A stretch of DNA of 64,000 bases from Bufo bufo (GCF_905171765.1 NC_053392.1:501314556-501378555); one strand, 5' to 3'. Numbered from the stretch's first letter, positions 1 to 11,955 are shown. Numbers and translations are program-made. The notes: generated from the letters alone by a model not told the origin.

Positions 1-713
1 TCTGTGGAAAATCAGTATTAATCATGAGAAATAGAGGGTAATGCTATTTTGGTATCTGCAGACTTTAGTATAGATGTTTATTTTATAACATTTTACAACG
101 GATATAAGTTTTCCTTGCTTTATTTAGTGGCAATCAAGTTGCAGATAAGAAATTAGTCCCCACGAATCTACAGTCCTTACTGTTTTCACCATATATACTG
201 GAATCTGTATTATCAGCATTTGACAGGTTCACATTGGACATATTCCAGGTAGGCCCCATTCACATTATGTTTTCAGCCTCTGACGTACAAGGCTGTGATG
301 TATCCCACTGTATAGGCATATAGTGGGATATGTCATCTATAAGTGCCCACTTAAAAGAAAAAAATGTAAACAGTATGCTGTAAAATGAAAGAGTGCAGTA
401 TACTAACATATACCGACCCAGAAGGAAGCTCTTTGGTTCCCATTAAGAGGACCCTGTGGGTACACTTAGCGTACATCCCAAGATGTGGATCAGGACCTTA
501 ATTGGGTTTAACGTCTGGACAACCACCTCTCTAAATGAAGATCCACTGCAGAAGAAGAAATGTGGTATTACGCAAAACCTATTCAAATTATAGCGCTGAC
601 CCCTAAGCTATGATGCTGTCCATAAAGGTGTGCTCTATTCCTCTATAATAGGGGCAGTGCTGAATTACACATCGTCAACTGAATTAATTGTCTAACCATG
701 TAACACATACAGA
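1..713. other. Intron sequence, nothing recognised
   Basis: Ordinary AT-rich intron DNA of the downstream SLC8A1 intron. I see no exon, RNA gene or clear repeat boundary. Confidence 0.5.
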
Positions 714-872
714 TGTAGCAGGGTTAACACTCAAACTCAACTCAAATTCCAAACTCATTGTGTTATCTTGAAACAAAAGCCATTGAAAAGCAATTGAAGG
801 TGTTTGCTTAACGCATTTCGTTTAGATAACACATCTCATAAAGCATGAGTGTTAACTCTACTACAACTGTAA
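714..872. repeat. Small palindromic MITE-like element
   Basis: Ends GTAGCAGGGTTAACACTCA and, reversed from the right side, GTAGTAGAGTTAACACTCA match in 17 of 19 positions. Inner segments around TGTGTTATCT are also inverted copies. No target duplication is clear. Confidence 0.6.
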
Positions 873-1189
873 TCATCAGTGGTACTCCAGAGTAAAGGCC
901 TCCATACACGAGATTATTGTAAGCCAAATCCGCTGTTTTCAAAGGGGAACAGCCAACAATCTTATAGGTATGGGGCGCTCTCTACTCTCACCAGACAGAT
1001 GATGTTAGGGGTGAGAAGTATGAGGAAAATTTAATTTCCTTTTGTCATCTCAGGAGATAAATCACCCCCAGAGGTGTCTGTCAGTGGATTTCTCCTCTCT
1101 TCCCATTAATAATACATAAAGCTTGGATGAACTGAGTGCGTATGTGGATGGGGGAGTTGGGAAAGTCAACAACTACTGAAGGTGTATGG

Positions 1190-1500
1190 GCACCTTAAGG
1201 TAATCTCTGCAGAGACTTTTCCATATGGCAGATCAAAGGTAAATGTTGAGGATAATTACGTGTGGTATCTTTTTCGGATCTGTATTTGCAGACCTCAAAA
1301 CACATACGGCCGTGTGCATGAGGCCTTAAGGGTAGGCTCACACTTTGGAGGAGATTATGAGGCAGATTTAGCCAAAGCCAGAAGTGGATTCAGAGGGATT
1401 CAGAAATATAAAGGAAGGACTTCTACTTCTCCTTCCTGTTGAATTCCCTTCTGACTTTGGCTGAAAAACCTGCAGGAAAATCTGCCTCAAAATCTCCTCA
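1190..1500. repeat. Two truncated MITE relics
   Basis: A right end reading CGTGTGCATGAGGCCTTA (to about 1327) matches the terminus of the element at 46388-46692. Directly after it, a second element starts AGGGTAGGCTCACAC and holds inverted halves (GGAGGAGATTATGAGGCAGA and TCTGCCTCAAAATCTCCTC). Its right terminus is replaced by an A-rich run. Confidence 0.45.
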
Positions 1501-2151
1501 AAAAAAAAAAAAAGGTGGTCCACAGAACAGTGAACAATGTGGAATATTGTTTAAACTGGCATTACATTTTTAAGTCTACATTCTGATGTCCCATAGCGTG
1601 CAAGGCGTACAAAGCAAGACAGTGGAATCATACCGATGAACAGACTGTCTACCCAATAATTTCTAACATTGTTATTTAGAGGGTATTTCATTCAAGTCTC
1701 TGATTACTTCTGTCACATCCACCCTATGATGACAGTGACTCAACAGACAAGAGTTCCTTTTGTCTAAACTGTACTGTAGAAAATCAGCCGACTGAAGCAA
1801 ATATAGAAAAGCTACAAGTCTCCAGAGAAATTCTTCACCGCTTGCTTAACCATACCCGCAGATTTACTGCCCTTATTTCACCGTATCTCCTCTTCATAAA
1901 GTACTTACTATAATTTATTAATCGTCACATACTGTGCTAATATTGTTTCTCTGACTAAATGCAATGCGGCATGATGCTAAAAAGACTTTATTTATGACGC
2001 CCTGCTGGAACTCATATGATATAATTGCAAAGATATTGTGCATTCGGAATGACCTCAATACCAAATAATGAACCACCCAAAATTATTGTCAGCAGTGCAG
2101 ATACATGCCATCGGAAGGTGACCACAGACTTCACACAGACACACACTATAT

Positions 2152-2298
2152 CAGGGATGGCCAACCTGAGGCTCTCCAGATGTTGCAAAACTACAACTCC
2201 CAGTATTCCCAGACCGCCTACAGCTATCAGCCTACAGCAGGGCATGATGGGAATTGTAGTTTTACAACAGCTGGAGAGCCACACGTTGGCCAGCCCTG
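2152..2298. mobile_element. hAT-type MITE with exact 8-bp target duplication
   Basis: 147 bp with ends CAGGGATGGCCAAC and GTTGGCCAGCCCTG, flanked on both sides by CACTATAT (2144-2151 and 2299-2306). The arms extend through GCTCTCCAG and CTACAACTCCCAG, making a hairpin. An 8-bp duplication with CAGGG ends is the hAT superfamily pattern. The open frames that cross it on both strands follow from the palindrome. Confidence 0.88.
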
Positions 2299-2306
2299 CA
2301 CTATAT

Positions 2307-3134
2307 GGTCACACCTGTCAGCATCTGGTCCCCTAAATTCCAAGAGTTCTGCTTAAAGGTAACATGTCATTATTTTAATTTTGGTTCTATTAATCAGATT
2401 AATATATAGACACAACATTACGTGTCTGGTTTACATTTTCACATTTTATCTATAATTTTTTTTATTCTTTAACAACTTTTCCTGGTGGAGGCCATATTAG
2501 AGGTATACACTTACTTCCTATATTACCTGTAGAGATAGTACCATGGTGTGTGCACTTTATAACAAATGGATTGAATGGGAGTTAACTGGCAGAGAAATGT
2601 TCTAGATTATTATTAGTACACCACCATCCCCAGACACCAGGGAGTGAGCCTATATATATGTGTATAGATTACTGGAATTTGTATAAATTAAGCTTAGGGC
2701 TCGTATCAACCTCTCATTAAAGAGTCTTTGCCGAGAATACAAAGAAACTCTCTCCAGCTTCTTACCTCAGTTTTAAAATATATATACATTAAAGCGATAT
2801 TCCAGACATAGACATTCATAGCATATACACAGAATAGGTAAAAAATGTATGATGGATATGGATCCCATCTCGAAGAACTGCACCTATTTCCAGGCGGATG
2901 CTTCATGAGGTGTGATGGGAGTCAGGGACCTATGCTCTGGAGATAAGTGTTATTGTCACATTATGTATGTGTAAATGTAACCTCATGAGACTGTGATGGT
3001 CTGGATGTAGAGTGGACCAAGGGAAGGATAAAAAGATAAAGAGATGGATGGATGGGTGGTGGAAGGATGGATGGATAAATGAGGTGGAAGATTTGCCTCA
3101 AAAGCATGATATAAGGGTTTGGATGAAGAAGGTA
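2307..3134. other. Intron, only a short GGAT-rich stretch
   Basis: Nothing gene-like is visible. A degenerate GGAT/GATG simple repeat lies at about 3040-3078. Confidence 0.5.
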
Positions 3135-3288
3135 AGGCATGTATTACACCAACAGATTATCTGACAGATTTTCTGACCAATTATTGGTCAGATGGCCATT
3201 TAGACACACAGATCTTTTGTTATACACACCAACTATTGGTCTGATTGGGCAGATATTGGTCAGATGGTCTGTTGGTGTAATACAGCCT
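3135..3288. mobile_element. TA-target MITE
   Basis: 154 bp between TA dinucleotides (3133-3134 and 3289-3290). The arms read AGGCATGTATTACACCAACA and, reversed from the right, AGGCTGTATTACACCAACAG. TA targets suggest mobilisation by a Tc1/mariner-type transposase. Confidence 0.7.
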
Positions 3289-3290
3289 TA

Positions 3291-4178
3291 AGTGTGTGAT
3301 GTATGCCTCACTATCTTGCCTCATTCATCATATGCATACTGTTGATCTGTATCACTTCAGAACTTTTCAGTAGAATTTCCCTTGCCTTCTGACCTGCTAC
3401 ATGCTGACTTAATCCTCTGAATTCAGTAGGAGCATTATTTCAGAAATATTTGAAATAAATTATACGCTCCACTAGTCCTTCTCGCAGGGAACTTTGTGTT
3501 CACCTGTTGGATGATTGGAAACCAGTTCATACATTATTATACTGAACATGTACTTTATGATTGGAAGCATGTCCACGTGAAAATTGGGTTTCTTGTATTT
3601 ATTAAAATTCTTACAGAAACTCATGCACAATTTACAACTCTGGGGACAGATTCACACTGTAAACTGACATAACATTACCCATATCTCATTCTCAACACCA
3701 TAAAGTCCCGTTTCTTAAATTAGTTGAGGGATTTTCTGTCCCATAATTATCAATTCATATGATTCCTTAGAAATCTGAAGGGTTTCTCTTCTGTGAATAA
3801 ATTGAAGAACATCTTTGCTATAGAAATTTTCCAATGACAATTGCTAAGCTGAAGAGTAAATGAGGTGAAATAGTTCAGCAATAACTTTATTGTGAGTGAG
3901 TGAAATCACTAAAACAATGTTAAATAATGGACTTATGGTAATGAGCTAAACGGCACATATCATAGAGAGCGTTGAAGGAAACCGATGTCAACTTACTTCG
4001 TTGGCAGAAACTGATAGACCCTCACACTATCTGGGCAAATCAATGTGTCCAATAACATATGAGAAAGGAGATAATGTCTCTGAACAGCTCTAGGGACAGA
4101 AAGGAGTAGGGAACGAGCTGCTACATGTAATGTACATCAAAATGATTAGACTAAGAGAAGGATATACACTGCAGGGGT
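3291..4178. other. Intron, nothing recognised
   Basis: AT-rich sequence without inverted ends, coding signal or RNA structure that I could support. Confidence 0.45.
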
Positions 4179-4479
4179 GTGCAGTCACAAGAACCTTATG
4201 TCTTTAGGGCTACAGATTACACCACGCAACAACAAAAAAAACTTTTCGTTTGCTACTGGGCAAAAAACATTTGTCTTATACTAAATCGAGTGTGCGGATT
4301 ACAAATCCGAAGTCAGAATTGCTGTAACACGTCACAAAAATTTTCTATGCATAAGTATGCCTAAATTTATTAAGCACTTGGAAAGCACTAAATAATTTTG
4401 AAAATGTAATGGAATAACAAAATTCCAAAATGTCTCGTTTTTCAGTTTAAAAGTCTTACTTCAGCAAGGCCCAGTACTG
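4179..4479 (-). repeat. Probable 3' part of the same mobile element
   Basis: AT-rich sequence directly downstream (minus strand) of the coding relic. It includes an inverted motif around CGGATTACAAATCCG. Its membership in the element is inferred from adjacency and from my memory of similar copies. Confidence 0.35.
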
Positions 4480-4946
4480 TTAAAAGTGCTTCAGGCATCT
4501 GCTTTTGCGTTTGTGAACGGTCATATTTACCCGTTGCAAAAACCAGCAGTAGTCCCCCATCATGTTGGGATTCCAGCGGCCTTGATACCTGTTCTCCATT
4601 GTAGAAATATCTTTATGGAACCGCTCTCCATGTTCGTCACTTACGTGTCCCAAATTGGGTGGGATAAAGTCAAGATGGGAATGTAAGAAATGCACTTTCA
4701 ATGACATTCGGCAATCAAGTTGTTCATATGTTGTAAGCATGTTGTCTACTAATAGTTTGCAGCTCGTCTGTTCCCAAGGAAGTTCTGCACTACTAGCACA
4801 AATGCATCCCAAGCTGCAAGACGTACTCTCTTTGTCAGATTCTTGCGCTGATCATAATTAGTGTATTTGCCACATATGTAGCAGAAATTGTCTGGATCGT
4901 TAACACATTTGCATTTATCCATCTTAAGCTTCAAAACAGATAGCAC
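4480..4946 (-). pseudogene. Broken ORF of an unidentified mobile element
   Basis: Two minus-strand frames (4946-4749 and 4812-4480) together look like one coding relic with a frameshift near 4760-4790. The upstream part has a C-x-C ... C-x-x-C pattern (KCKCVNDPDNFCYICGKY), possibly a zinc knuckle. The downstream part has the dense block MSLKVHFLHSHLDF, then VSDEHGERFHKDIS and NRYQGRWNPNMM. I recall this block from repetitive, unnamed proteins in many animal genomes, so a transposon ORF is likely, but I cannot name the superfamily. It ends KSRCLKHF then a stop. No intact start-to-stop version exists here. Confidence 0.6.
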
Positions 4947-5106
4947 TATAACAGATCACTTTATCAAAATCTGTCCAGCTTGCCTAATATACTTACTGCT
5001 GACATCAGACTGAGTGCGTCCAAACAGGTCTCGAAATGTCCATTGGAATATCTTCAATATAATGCATTAATAGTATAACTGAATAGGCTTTGCATGTATA
5101 ACTTAA

Positions 5107-5586
5107 CCCTTTAAGTCCTGTCCCCAAACATGCACGTGCGAGCGGGCTCCATAGCCGCCGGGTTTCTGCTATTTTAAATAGCAGATACCCGCGGCACATA
5201 TATGCGATCAGCTATAAGGCTGATCGCATACATTTTCCCTTTCAGATGCCGTGGTCAAATTATACAAGTGTAGTATCGTTGTAACCGTACTGACCTGGAT
5301 AACAGGTCAATTTTACAGCATAGTGTACAGTGTAAAAAAAATAAAAATAAAAACCTTTATCAGAATTGCGTTTTTTCCCAATTCTACCGCATTTGGAATT
5401 TTTTTCCCGCTTCTTACTACATGGTATGCAACCATAAATGGTGCAATTAGAAAGTACAACTTGTCCAGCAAAAAATAAGCCCTCATAAGGCTATGTGAAT
5501 GGAAAAATAAAAAAGTTAGGACTATGGGAAGGTGGGGAGTGAAAAACGAAATTGCAAAAATGGAAAATCCCAGGGTCCTTAAGGGG
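5107..5586. mobile_element. TTAA-target DNA element, anuran type
   Basis: 480 bp flanked by TTAA (5103-5106 and 5587-5590). Left end CCCTTTAAGTCCTG and reversed right end CCCCTTAAGGACCCTG are terminal inverted repeats. The interior carries the CATAAGGCTATGTGAATGGA and GCAAAAAATAAGCCCTCATA motifs I know from a very common frog repeat. The small ORF at 5251-5478 is incidental. TTAA targets fit piggyBac or Kolobok. Confidence 0.75.
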
Positions 5587-5590
5587 TTAA

Positions 5591-6069
5591 AATCTAGACG
5601 TGTCAGGCAAATTCTGAGTTCATATTTGGAATCAGTGCTCTCATTTTTGTATAAATCACATGTTTTTCTCTCAGTAGCAAAATCATTGTTGTGTTATAGG
5701 CCTGACATATTTCCTATGTAGTGAACAGGAGAAGCAATGTAAACGCCTGACCCCATTCACATTACAGCCATTATATTAGATATCTGATCTGTCTTTGGTG
5801 TTCCCAAGGTTTATCATTACTGATAAAACAAGAAATGGCATGTAAACCACACATTCAAGTATATCCAGCCTGTAATGACCTGATCCAATGGCAAAAAAAA
5901 ATCACAACTAGCTTTTGGCTTAAAGAGTTTTTCTTCCAATTATATGTATGGCATATCCATATAGAATTTATTTTAAGTGTCCAACCGCTAATAACAGGAA
6001 TTGGGGCTCTGCACTGTAAATCTGCAGATTAGAGTTAAAAGGAACAAACAGAAGTGTTGACTGTGCATG
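5591..6069. other. Intron, nothing recognised
   Basis: No inverted-repeat ends or coding signal found. Confidence 0.4.
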
Positions 6070-6073
6070 TTAA

Positions 6074-6584
6074 AGGGATTCTGTCATGAGATTTGAGCCC
6101 TATAAGCTAAACATATGGCCAGGTCCGTACTAATAACATGAATCCTAAACTGCCCTTATTAAACCTGCTTGTGGCTCTATTAGCCCAAAAAACTGGTTTT
6201 TATAAGCTGTCACTCACCTACCTAAGGTGCCCAAGGGGTTTTACGCTCAACGAAGCCGCTGCCAGGAGTCCGTGGCTCATCAGGCTGAGCCTAGTGCGCA
6301 GGCGCCGGATCTAGCAGAGGGACGGGAGGGTTGCGGAGGCGTGGCTGAGGTGAGGAAGGCGGCGCTGGGCACCAGATGGCGAGGGGTGCGGGCGGGCACC
6401 CTGGGTTAACGTAAAACTCCTTGGGCACCTTAGGTAGGTGAGTGACAGCTTATAAAAACCAGTTTTTTGGGCTAATAGAGCCACAAGCAGGTTTAATAAG
6501 GGCAGTTTAGGATTCATGTTATTAGTACGGACCTTGCCATATGTTTAGCTTATAGGACTCAAATCTCAGAATGACAGAATCCCT
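6074..6584. mobile_element. T2-like foldback MITE (511 bp)
   Basis: TTAA on both sides (6070-6073 and 6585-6588), ends AGGGATTCTGTCA and TGACAGAATCCCT. The arms are about 180 bp and nearly identical, around a GC-rich core (about 6255-6400). The core has a different base composition from the AT-rich arms. TTAA+AGGR ends match the T2 family described in Xenopus. Confidence 0.85.
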
Positions 6585-6672
6585 TTAAGGCAATTATCGG
6601 GAACAAACTGTTCACTTCCGATAACTGCCTGGTCAGTCAGCTCATGTAAAGAGGCCTTTATTATTTTCTTAA

Positions 6673-7073
6673 AGGGAGCCCATCACTTTGAACATAAGCT
6701 GCAGGCACCATGTTCTAGAGCAGGAGGAGCAGAGCAGACTGATATATAGTTTTGTAAAAAAAAAAAGATTCTGTAAAACTTGTATTTTATTCATTTAAAT
6801 TACTGCTCATTCTGGGCTTTGAAGTCAAGGAGGCGGTCCTATCAGTGATTGACTGCCTTCCCTCTATGACTGTGTATACAGAGATGGCTGTCAATCACTG
6901 ATAGGACCACCCCCTTGACTTCAAAGCCCAGGATGAGCAGGAATATAAATAAATGAAATACAAGTTATACTGAATCTTTTCCCACAAAACTATATATCAA
7001 TCTACTCAGCTCCTTCTGTTCTATAACATGCTGTCTGTAGCTTATATTGCATTTTCATGGTGACAGGTCCCCT
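6673..7073. mobile_element. T2-like foldback MITE (401 bp)
   Basis: Flanked by TTAA (6669-6672 and 7074-7077). The arms pair through segments such as GGGCTTTGAAGTCAAGGAGG and its complement, and a half copy of the same family recurs at 37258-37400. The central loop is short. Confidence 0.82.
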
Positions 7074-7077
7074 TTAA

Positions 7078-7886
7078 ATTATATAGGTTACAATAGAGAA
7101 GGCTTGCAGTCTTTCTTCTGGTTCCAGCTGTTGGACTACCACTGATCAAACATTTAAAGAGAATACGGGGAATACAATATCTCTTTATGGAGAGCACTTT
7201 AAACGGCGTGAAGGTCAAATATGAACCTTCTTCCCAAGGTTACTTATGGGTATGGCAAAAATATTAATAAATAAAATAATTTGACCTAAGACTTCAGAAA
7301 AAGTTATGGTCAACTTATTGTGTATGAATAGCGTTAAATATTCTAATCAAACTAAAATCTGACAAACTTGTTCAGTGGACTGACACCACTTTCTAAAGTA
7401 AACATTCTTAAATTGCTTAATGGAATATTTCTCGTGAAAGAAATGATCAAATGAAAAAACCTGGAGAATTGAAGTACCTGCAAAAGCTCACATTTCTTAC
7501 CCAATTTAATCATCCTCAGAGGCAATGACTTGCTGTCTTTTTACGCTGCTATTTGGTAAGATTGTGGTTTGTGAATCTATAAACATCATATGAGCGATGA
7601 CTTCATTTATCTAACTACAGTCGCTCTAATTAAGAGAATGCCAAGATATACCTTCTTACTGCACACACATAATGTTCTTTTATTCATCTAGCAGAAACAA
7701 ACCGCATGTTAATTAATTTGTACTTCACCTCAATGTGAACCGAAAAGGAACTATTTGCCTAAATAAGTGAAGAAGTGGATGCGAATGCACATATTCGATA
7801 TATAGATCTGGTATACTCCATTTTTTTCTAACCTATTAACTAACATTCTAACATCACTATGACTAATTGACCCCCTCTATGATTAT
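7078..7886. other. AT-rich intron, possible conserved non-coding stretch
   Basis: No repeat ends seen at 7240-7780. The sequence is AT-rich but not low complexity (for example around TTAATTAATTTGTACTTC near 7711). It is a candidate for comparison with other frogs only. Confidence 0.3.
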
Positions 7887-8495
7887 AGGAACACTTCCAT
7901 CAGAAAGGGGTATTTTTTTAAGTCACTTTTCATAGAAACATTTATTTTTTTCATTCTTTTTTTTTTTCATTTTTTCTTTTTCATTTGAGCAGTAATTACT
8001 GTATATCAATGGAATACTGTCCTTCTGTAAAAGTCAACAGAAATGATAAAAAAAACTCCTATATAGATACTGTACCTCTTTAGAGAGGCAGTCAATTGTC
8101 AGTTGACTGCTGCTGTAAGGGGAACAAAGTTATCTGCAGGGCAATCCTCATTATAATAGTAGGTGTAGAATTAGGACAACACTATGACAGTTCTATTGTG
8201 CTCTTGATAGGCCTGCACAAAGATTACCTCAGAAGAGGATTGCATTGTAGTGTAGTTTGTGATACTCTAATTGAGTCATCGGGGGAAAGGGGAGGAAGGG
8301 GCTCTCTCTGGTCAGTGAATGGTCTGACTAAAAAGGTTAAGCGAGCATGTTTGTCATGCTAAAGAGGTAGTTAAAGAGCCAGGACAGGAAGTAGAATACA
8401 CGGAGCGACTTCAAAAACTGTATCCAGCCATTTTTATATTTAAAAAAATAATAAGTTATTACTATGTGATTAAACAATTTGATGGAAGTGTTCCT
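7887..8495. mobile_element. Degenerate T2-like element (609 bp)
   Basis: Left end AGGAACACTTCCATC and right end GATGGAAGTGTTCCT are perfect inverted repeats. The right target is TTAA (8496-8499) and the left is mutated to TTAT (7883-7886). The ORF at 8096-8362 lies inside and has no recognisable product. Confidence 0.68.
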
Positions 8496-8612
8496 TTAAG
8501 AACAGAGAGTTGTTCTGGCCTATCTGGCCTGTCCATGTATTACATGGTGATTGTCCAGCATGTACAGTAACACAGTCTTTCTCCTGTAGTGTCCTTTGAA
8601 TGAATGGCCAGA

Positions 8613-9138
8613 TGTCACCGCCAGTTCTGTGAGAAGATCTGGCAGACGTTTTTCTCTACCTCTTGTATGATGTTCTTTGTTTTGGTTTCACTTTCTCATC
8701 TCCTTTAATTCTGCCAGGTGTCACTTATTTAGACTAATCGTCTTCCTTTATAATCCCTCCCATACTGCCTCCCTTTGCGGTTTATATTACTTCCTGGATG
8801 AGTTCACTGCTGGAGGCTGCTTCTGCTGTTTGTACAGATAAGTCTTTTACTTTATTGTGTTTCCTTTCTGGCTTGATTCTAGGTGACCCTGACTCCGTCC
8901 GTATTAAGTGCAGGGAGCCAGTAGTCGTGTCTCCTCACTATTATAGGGTTTTCAGGTGTCACACAGAATTAGGTACGCGGGCATGCAATCGTCTACCATA
9001 CAGACCCTTGCATGTGCATAGCAGTCAGGGAGAGCTCTTAGGGTTTTATAGGCTCACCTATAAGCTCCTTAGTTTGGGATCAAGCCAGTCGCTCATTTAT
9101 TTATATGTTCCAGCTATCTGCTAACTTCATCCGTGACA
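8613..9138. mobile_element. Probable solo LTR
   Basis: 526 bp starting TGTCACCGCC and ending CCGTGACA, the TG...CA ends expected of an LTR with short inverted TGTCAC/GTGACA termini. The 5-bp flanks are CCAGA and TCAGA (4 of 5). A TATA-like CCTTTATAATCC sits near 8745. I recognise the interior as a common anuran repeat. The 108-codon ORF at 8798-9124 is inside it and looks incidental. No internal retroelement genes are adjacent. Confidence 0.5.
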
Positions 9139-9143
9139 TCAGA

Positions 9144-9893
9144 TGTTAGAGAAGCCATAGCCACAGTTATCATGTATTCACAAACTAATGGAAAGTTTAT
9201 CTTCAAACTGTACATAATTAGTAAGCATAATGTCCTATATATGTATGGATCCATCCACCAACCCAACCATCTCTTCACCCACCCATGAATCCAGTGTCTA
9301 CATTAGATAAATTGTAAGGGAAAGGTACACTTATCTAAAGGTACATTCATTGGAGCGTACCTAAAAATACCCTCTTTAAGTCATCCAATACATCAATGTA
9401 ATTAGATGTTGGATGTGTAATAGTATACCTTTTGTGATTACATTTCCATCCCACTAAAGCCTTGAGTATAGATAAACCAGTTGAACAAACACTGACGTTT
9501 AATGCAGGGAACATGAGCACTGCTGAAACAAATGGTTACTATGGCATACAATATATGTAATTTTTAATACAAGATGTAATACTTCATAATTACTCATTTA
9601 CTTTACCTGGAAACAAAGGCTGATTAAGAAACATATGCTCTAACCATATTTTCTTTACTTGGCTCAGAATGAAACCAGCATATTTTCCCTACGAGAGGAG
9701 ATCATGTGATTAGAAGAGAAAGACATTTAATTGTGCCAAAACCACCAGACTTCAGATCCTGCTACAACTACACGTCAATTAGATCTTCATTCAGAATGAA
9801 GTAACATGAGAATACTAAGACGAGGCTATTTCTGTGAAACATTGTTAATATGGGATGGAAAATCTTGAGACTGTATAAAGTGTCCAATTTCTG
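9144..9893. other. Intron, nothing recognised
   Basis: AT-rich, no clear repeat structure or coding signal. Confidence 0.4.
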
Positions 9894-9897
9894 TTAA

Positions 9898-10030
9898 AGG
9901 GGTTGTCTGAAGTGAGAAAAGGGGTCTTCTTTTTTCCCACAAGCAGTGTCTTTCTTATACTTGGGTATTTTCTGGTATTGCAGCTCACTCGAGAAGACTG
10001 ATATTTTTTTTTAAATCTCAGACAACCACT
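9898..10030. mobile_element. Short T2-like MITE
   Basis: 133 bp between TTAA at 9894-9897 and 10031-10034, ends AGGGGTTGTCTGA and TCAGACAACCACT. It shares its right TTAA with the next element. Confidence 0.65.
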
Positions 10031-10034
10031 TTAA

Positions 10035-10333
10035 AAGGGGTTCTTCAGGCAGAGAAGCCCATTTCAAATGGCCAGGCAGGGTACACACAAGTTACCGCTG
10101 CCAGCCCATCAATAGCTCAGAGGTGGCAGCAATCACATGTCTCGCATGCACATGATTGACCAGCAGCAATAAGCGTGTAGATGGCATGTCACAGTTCTGG
10201 TCCAGCAGGGACTGGAAGCAGAAGAGAAGGATGTTCAGCAGTGGAACAATGGGTGCTGGTAACAGGCGAGTCTTTTCTTTTTACCACTGTGTTATGTCTG
10301 GCAAAATAAAATGGCTTTCCCTAAAGGAACCCT
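10035..10333. mobile_element. T2-like element abutting its neighbour
   Basis: Left end AGGGGTTCTTCAGG follows TTAA (10031-10034). The reversed right end reads AAAGGGTTCCTTTAGGG with a mutated target (TTCA at 10334-10337). The arms also share GCCCATTT/AAATGGC. Confidence 0.5.
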
Positions 10334-10337
10334 TTCA

Positions 10338-11248
10338 AAGCATGTGATGTATCCCATGGGTTGGCATACTAGCTGACTAGCCCAATGCATTCTGGTACTC
10401 TATACTGCCAGTTACTCAGGCATATATGAAAAACATGGGAAGATTATTGCCAACATCAAAGTGGGACCTCTTTCTGGTACTGATCAATGACCTCCAACTA
10501 TCTACATCCTAAGACAGAAGGGCAAATAAATATATTTCCATTCCTTTTAGGAGAGGATAGAATGAAACCTATATCAGGTTCTCTTTTTAGTTTGTTACAA
10601 ATGTTCCATAACATGCATGGGCAATTGTTCCCCACAGGACTAATAATTTCATTATAGGGTGCTTTTCTGGAGGTCACATGTTCCAACCTCCTAAAGGTCC
10701 TTCCATAAATGTGCCAGCTCAGATTCACTAGAATTGCATGGCCTATGCCATTTTGCATACCAGCACTGAAGTTATGGTAATAGAGGCAATAAAAAATAAT
10801 AATGTTAACATCTGAGCTGAGGAAACCAGTAAAAAAGCTCCAGCAATGACTTATCCCATAGGAAATGATACTCCATCTCAACTTATTGCCCAAGAATGGT
10901 TCCCCTCAGATGATTTAAGGGCCCACTCTACAACAACATGTTTTCCATTAGAGTAGAACAGAGCTGTTGCCAAACTACCCTGAGATCAGTCCTAGGCCCA
11001 AAAGAGGCGAGTCTGTTTAGAAAGGGGTCCCACCTGATCAGCTCACCCTGATGTAGCTGGTGTTTTTACACAATAAGATTAAAATGGGTGCTAAAAAAAA
11101 GAATTATACCTACAGTAACTATACCAATACTGCAACTTAAAATAATCCATATACTCAGTACTTGCATATATCTTAGCGCCCGCATGTAATGCTATCACCA
11201 GCTCCTGCTGAAGTTGATGGTAGTCAACTAATGTTCATGGAGAGCTAT
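10338..11248. other. Intron, nothing recognised
   Basis: The 131-codon minus ORF at 10498-10893 shows no familiar motif, and nothing around it suggests an exon. Confidence 0.4.
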
Positions 11249-11256
11249 AGCTACTG

Positions 11257-11892
11257 TAGGGTTGTTTCGATACCAATATTTTGATTCGGTTTCGATACCA
11301 TAAAAAAGTATTGCGATACTCGATACCTTTCGATACCACGTAAAAATAAAATAAAACACAAAGCATTTATTCTATGTTTTACAAACTCAACCCCAACATT
11401 AACCCCATGTTGCCCATTATGTGAGATGGTACACTACTTTGGGGGTCACTTGCTATTAATGTGAGGCACATGGGGTCCAGTTCAAACTGACTCTGGGGCT
11501 TGGGCTGACAGGGAGCTGTGCACTCAGGAGGAGGAGGATTCTGCCATTGCTGCCGTTCGCTGAGCTCACTAACTCAGCCGTCGCAGCTGTAACTTTATTA
11601 CCTCCCCATCTCTCCTCCTGCTTTCATTAATAGCCAAACATTCATTGGCGCACTGTGGAAGTGGTGCGGGCAGCTTCAGAGCCTGCTCACTTCATTGGTC
11701 TGACAGCGACCGCATAATAGGATTCCCTCCCTCTGTCCCTTCCTCCGTCCTTCTCCACTGTCTGCCGAGCGCGGCACATGCCATATTGTCATATAAGAGG
11801 AGCACAGTCTAGCGCAGTATAGTACCGAAGAAACTAACATCCCGATACCGAATCGATACTGGCATAAAAGTCCGATACCCGAAACAACCTTA
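11257..11892. mobile_element. hAT-type element with exact 8-bp target duplication
   Basis: 636 bp with ends TAGGGTTGTTTCG and CGAAACAACCTTA, flanked by AGCTACTG at 11249-11256 and 11893-11900. Sub-terminal CGATACC/GGTATCG motifs recur several times at both ends, possibly transposase sites. There is no transposase ORF, so it is non-autonomous. Its GATACC-rich ends resemble the terminus at 61957. Confidence 0.88.
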
Positions 11893-11955
11893 AGCTACTG
11901 TACACACAAGTCCCATACACATACCAAAGCTCAAGATCAGAACAGATGAAATTTA

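Noticed and set aside
2012..2356. Overlapping ORFs on both strands
   Set aside because: They span the hAT MITE hairpin at 2152-2298.
8798..9124. 108-codon ORF as a small gene
   Set aside because: Inside the probable LTR, with no known motif.
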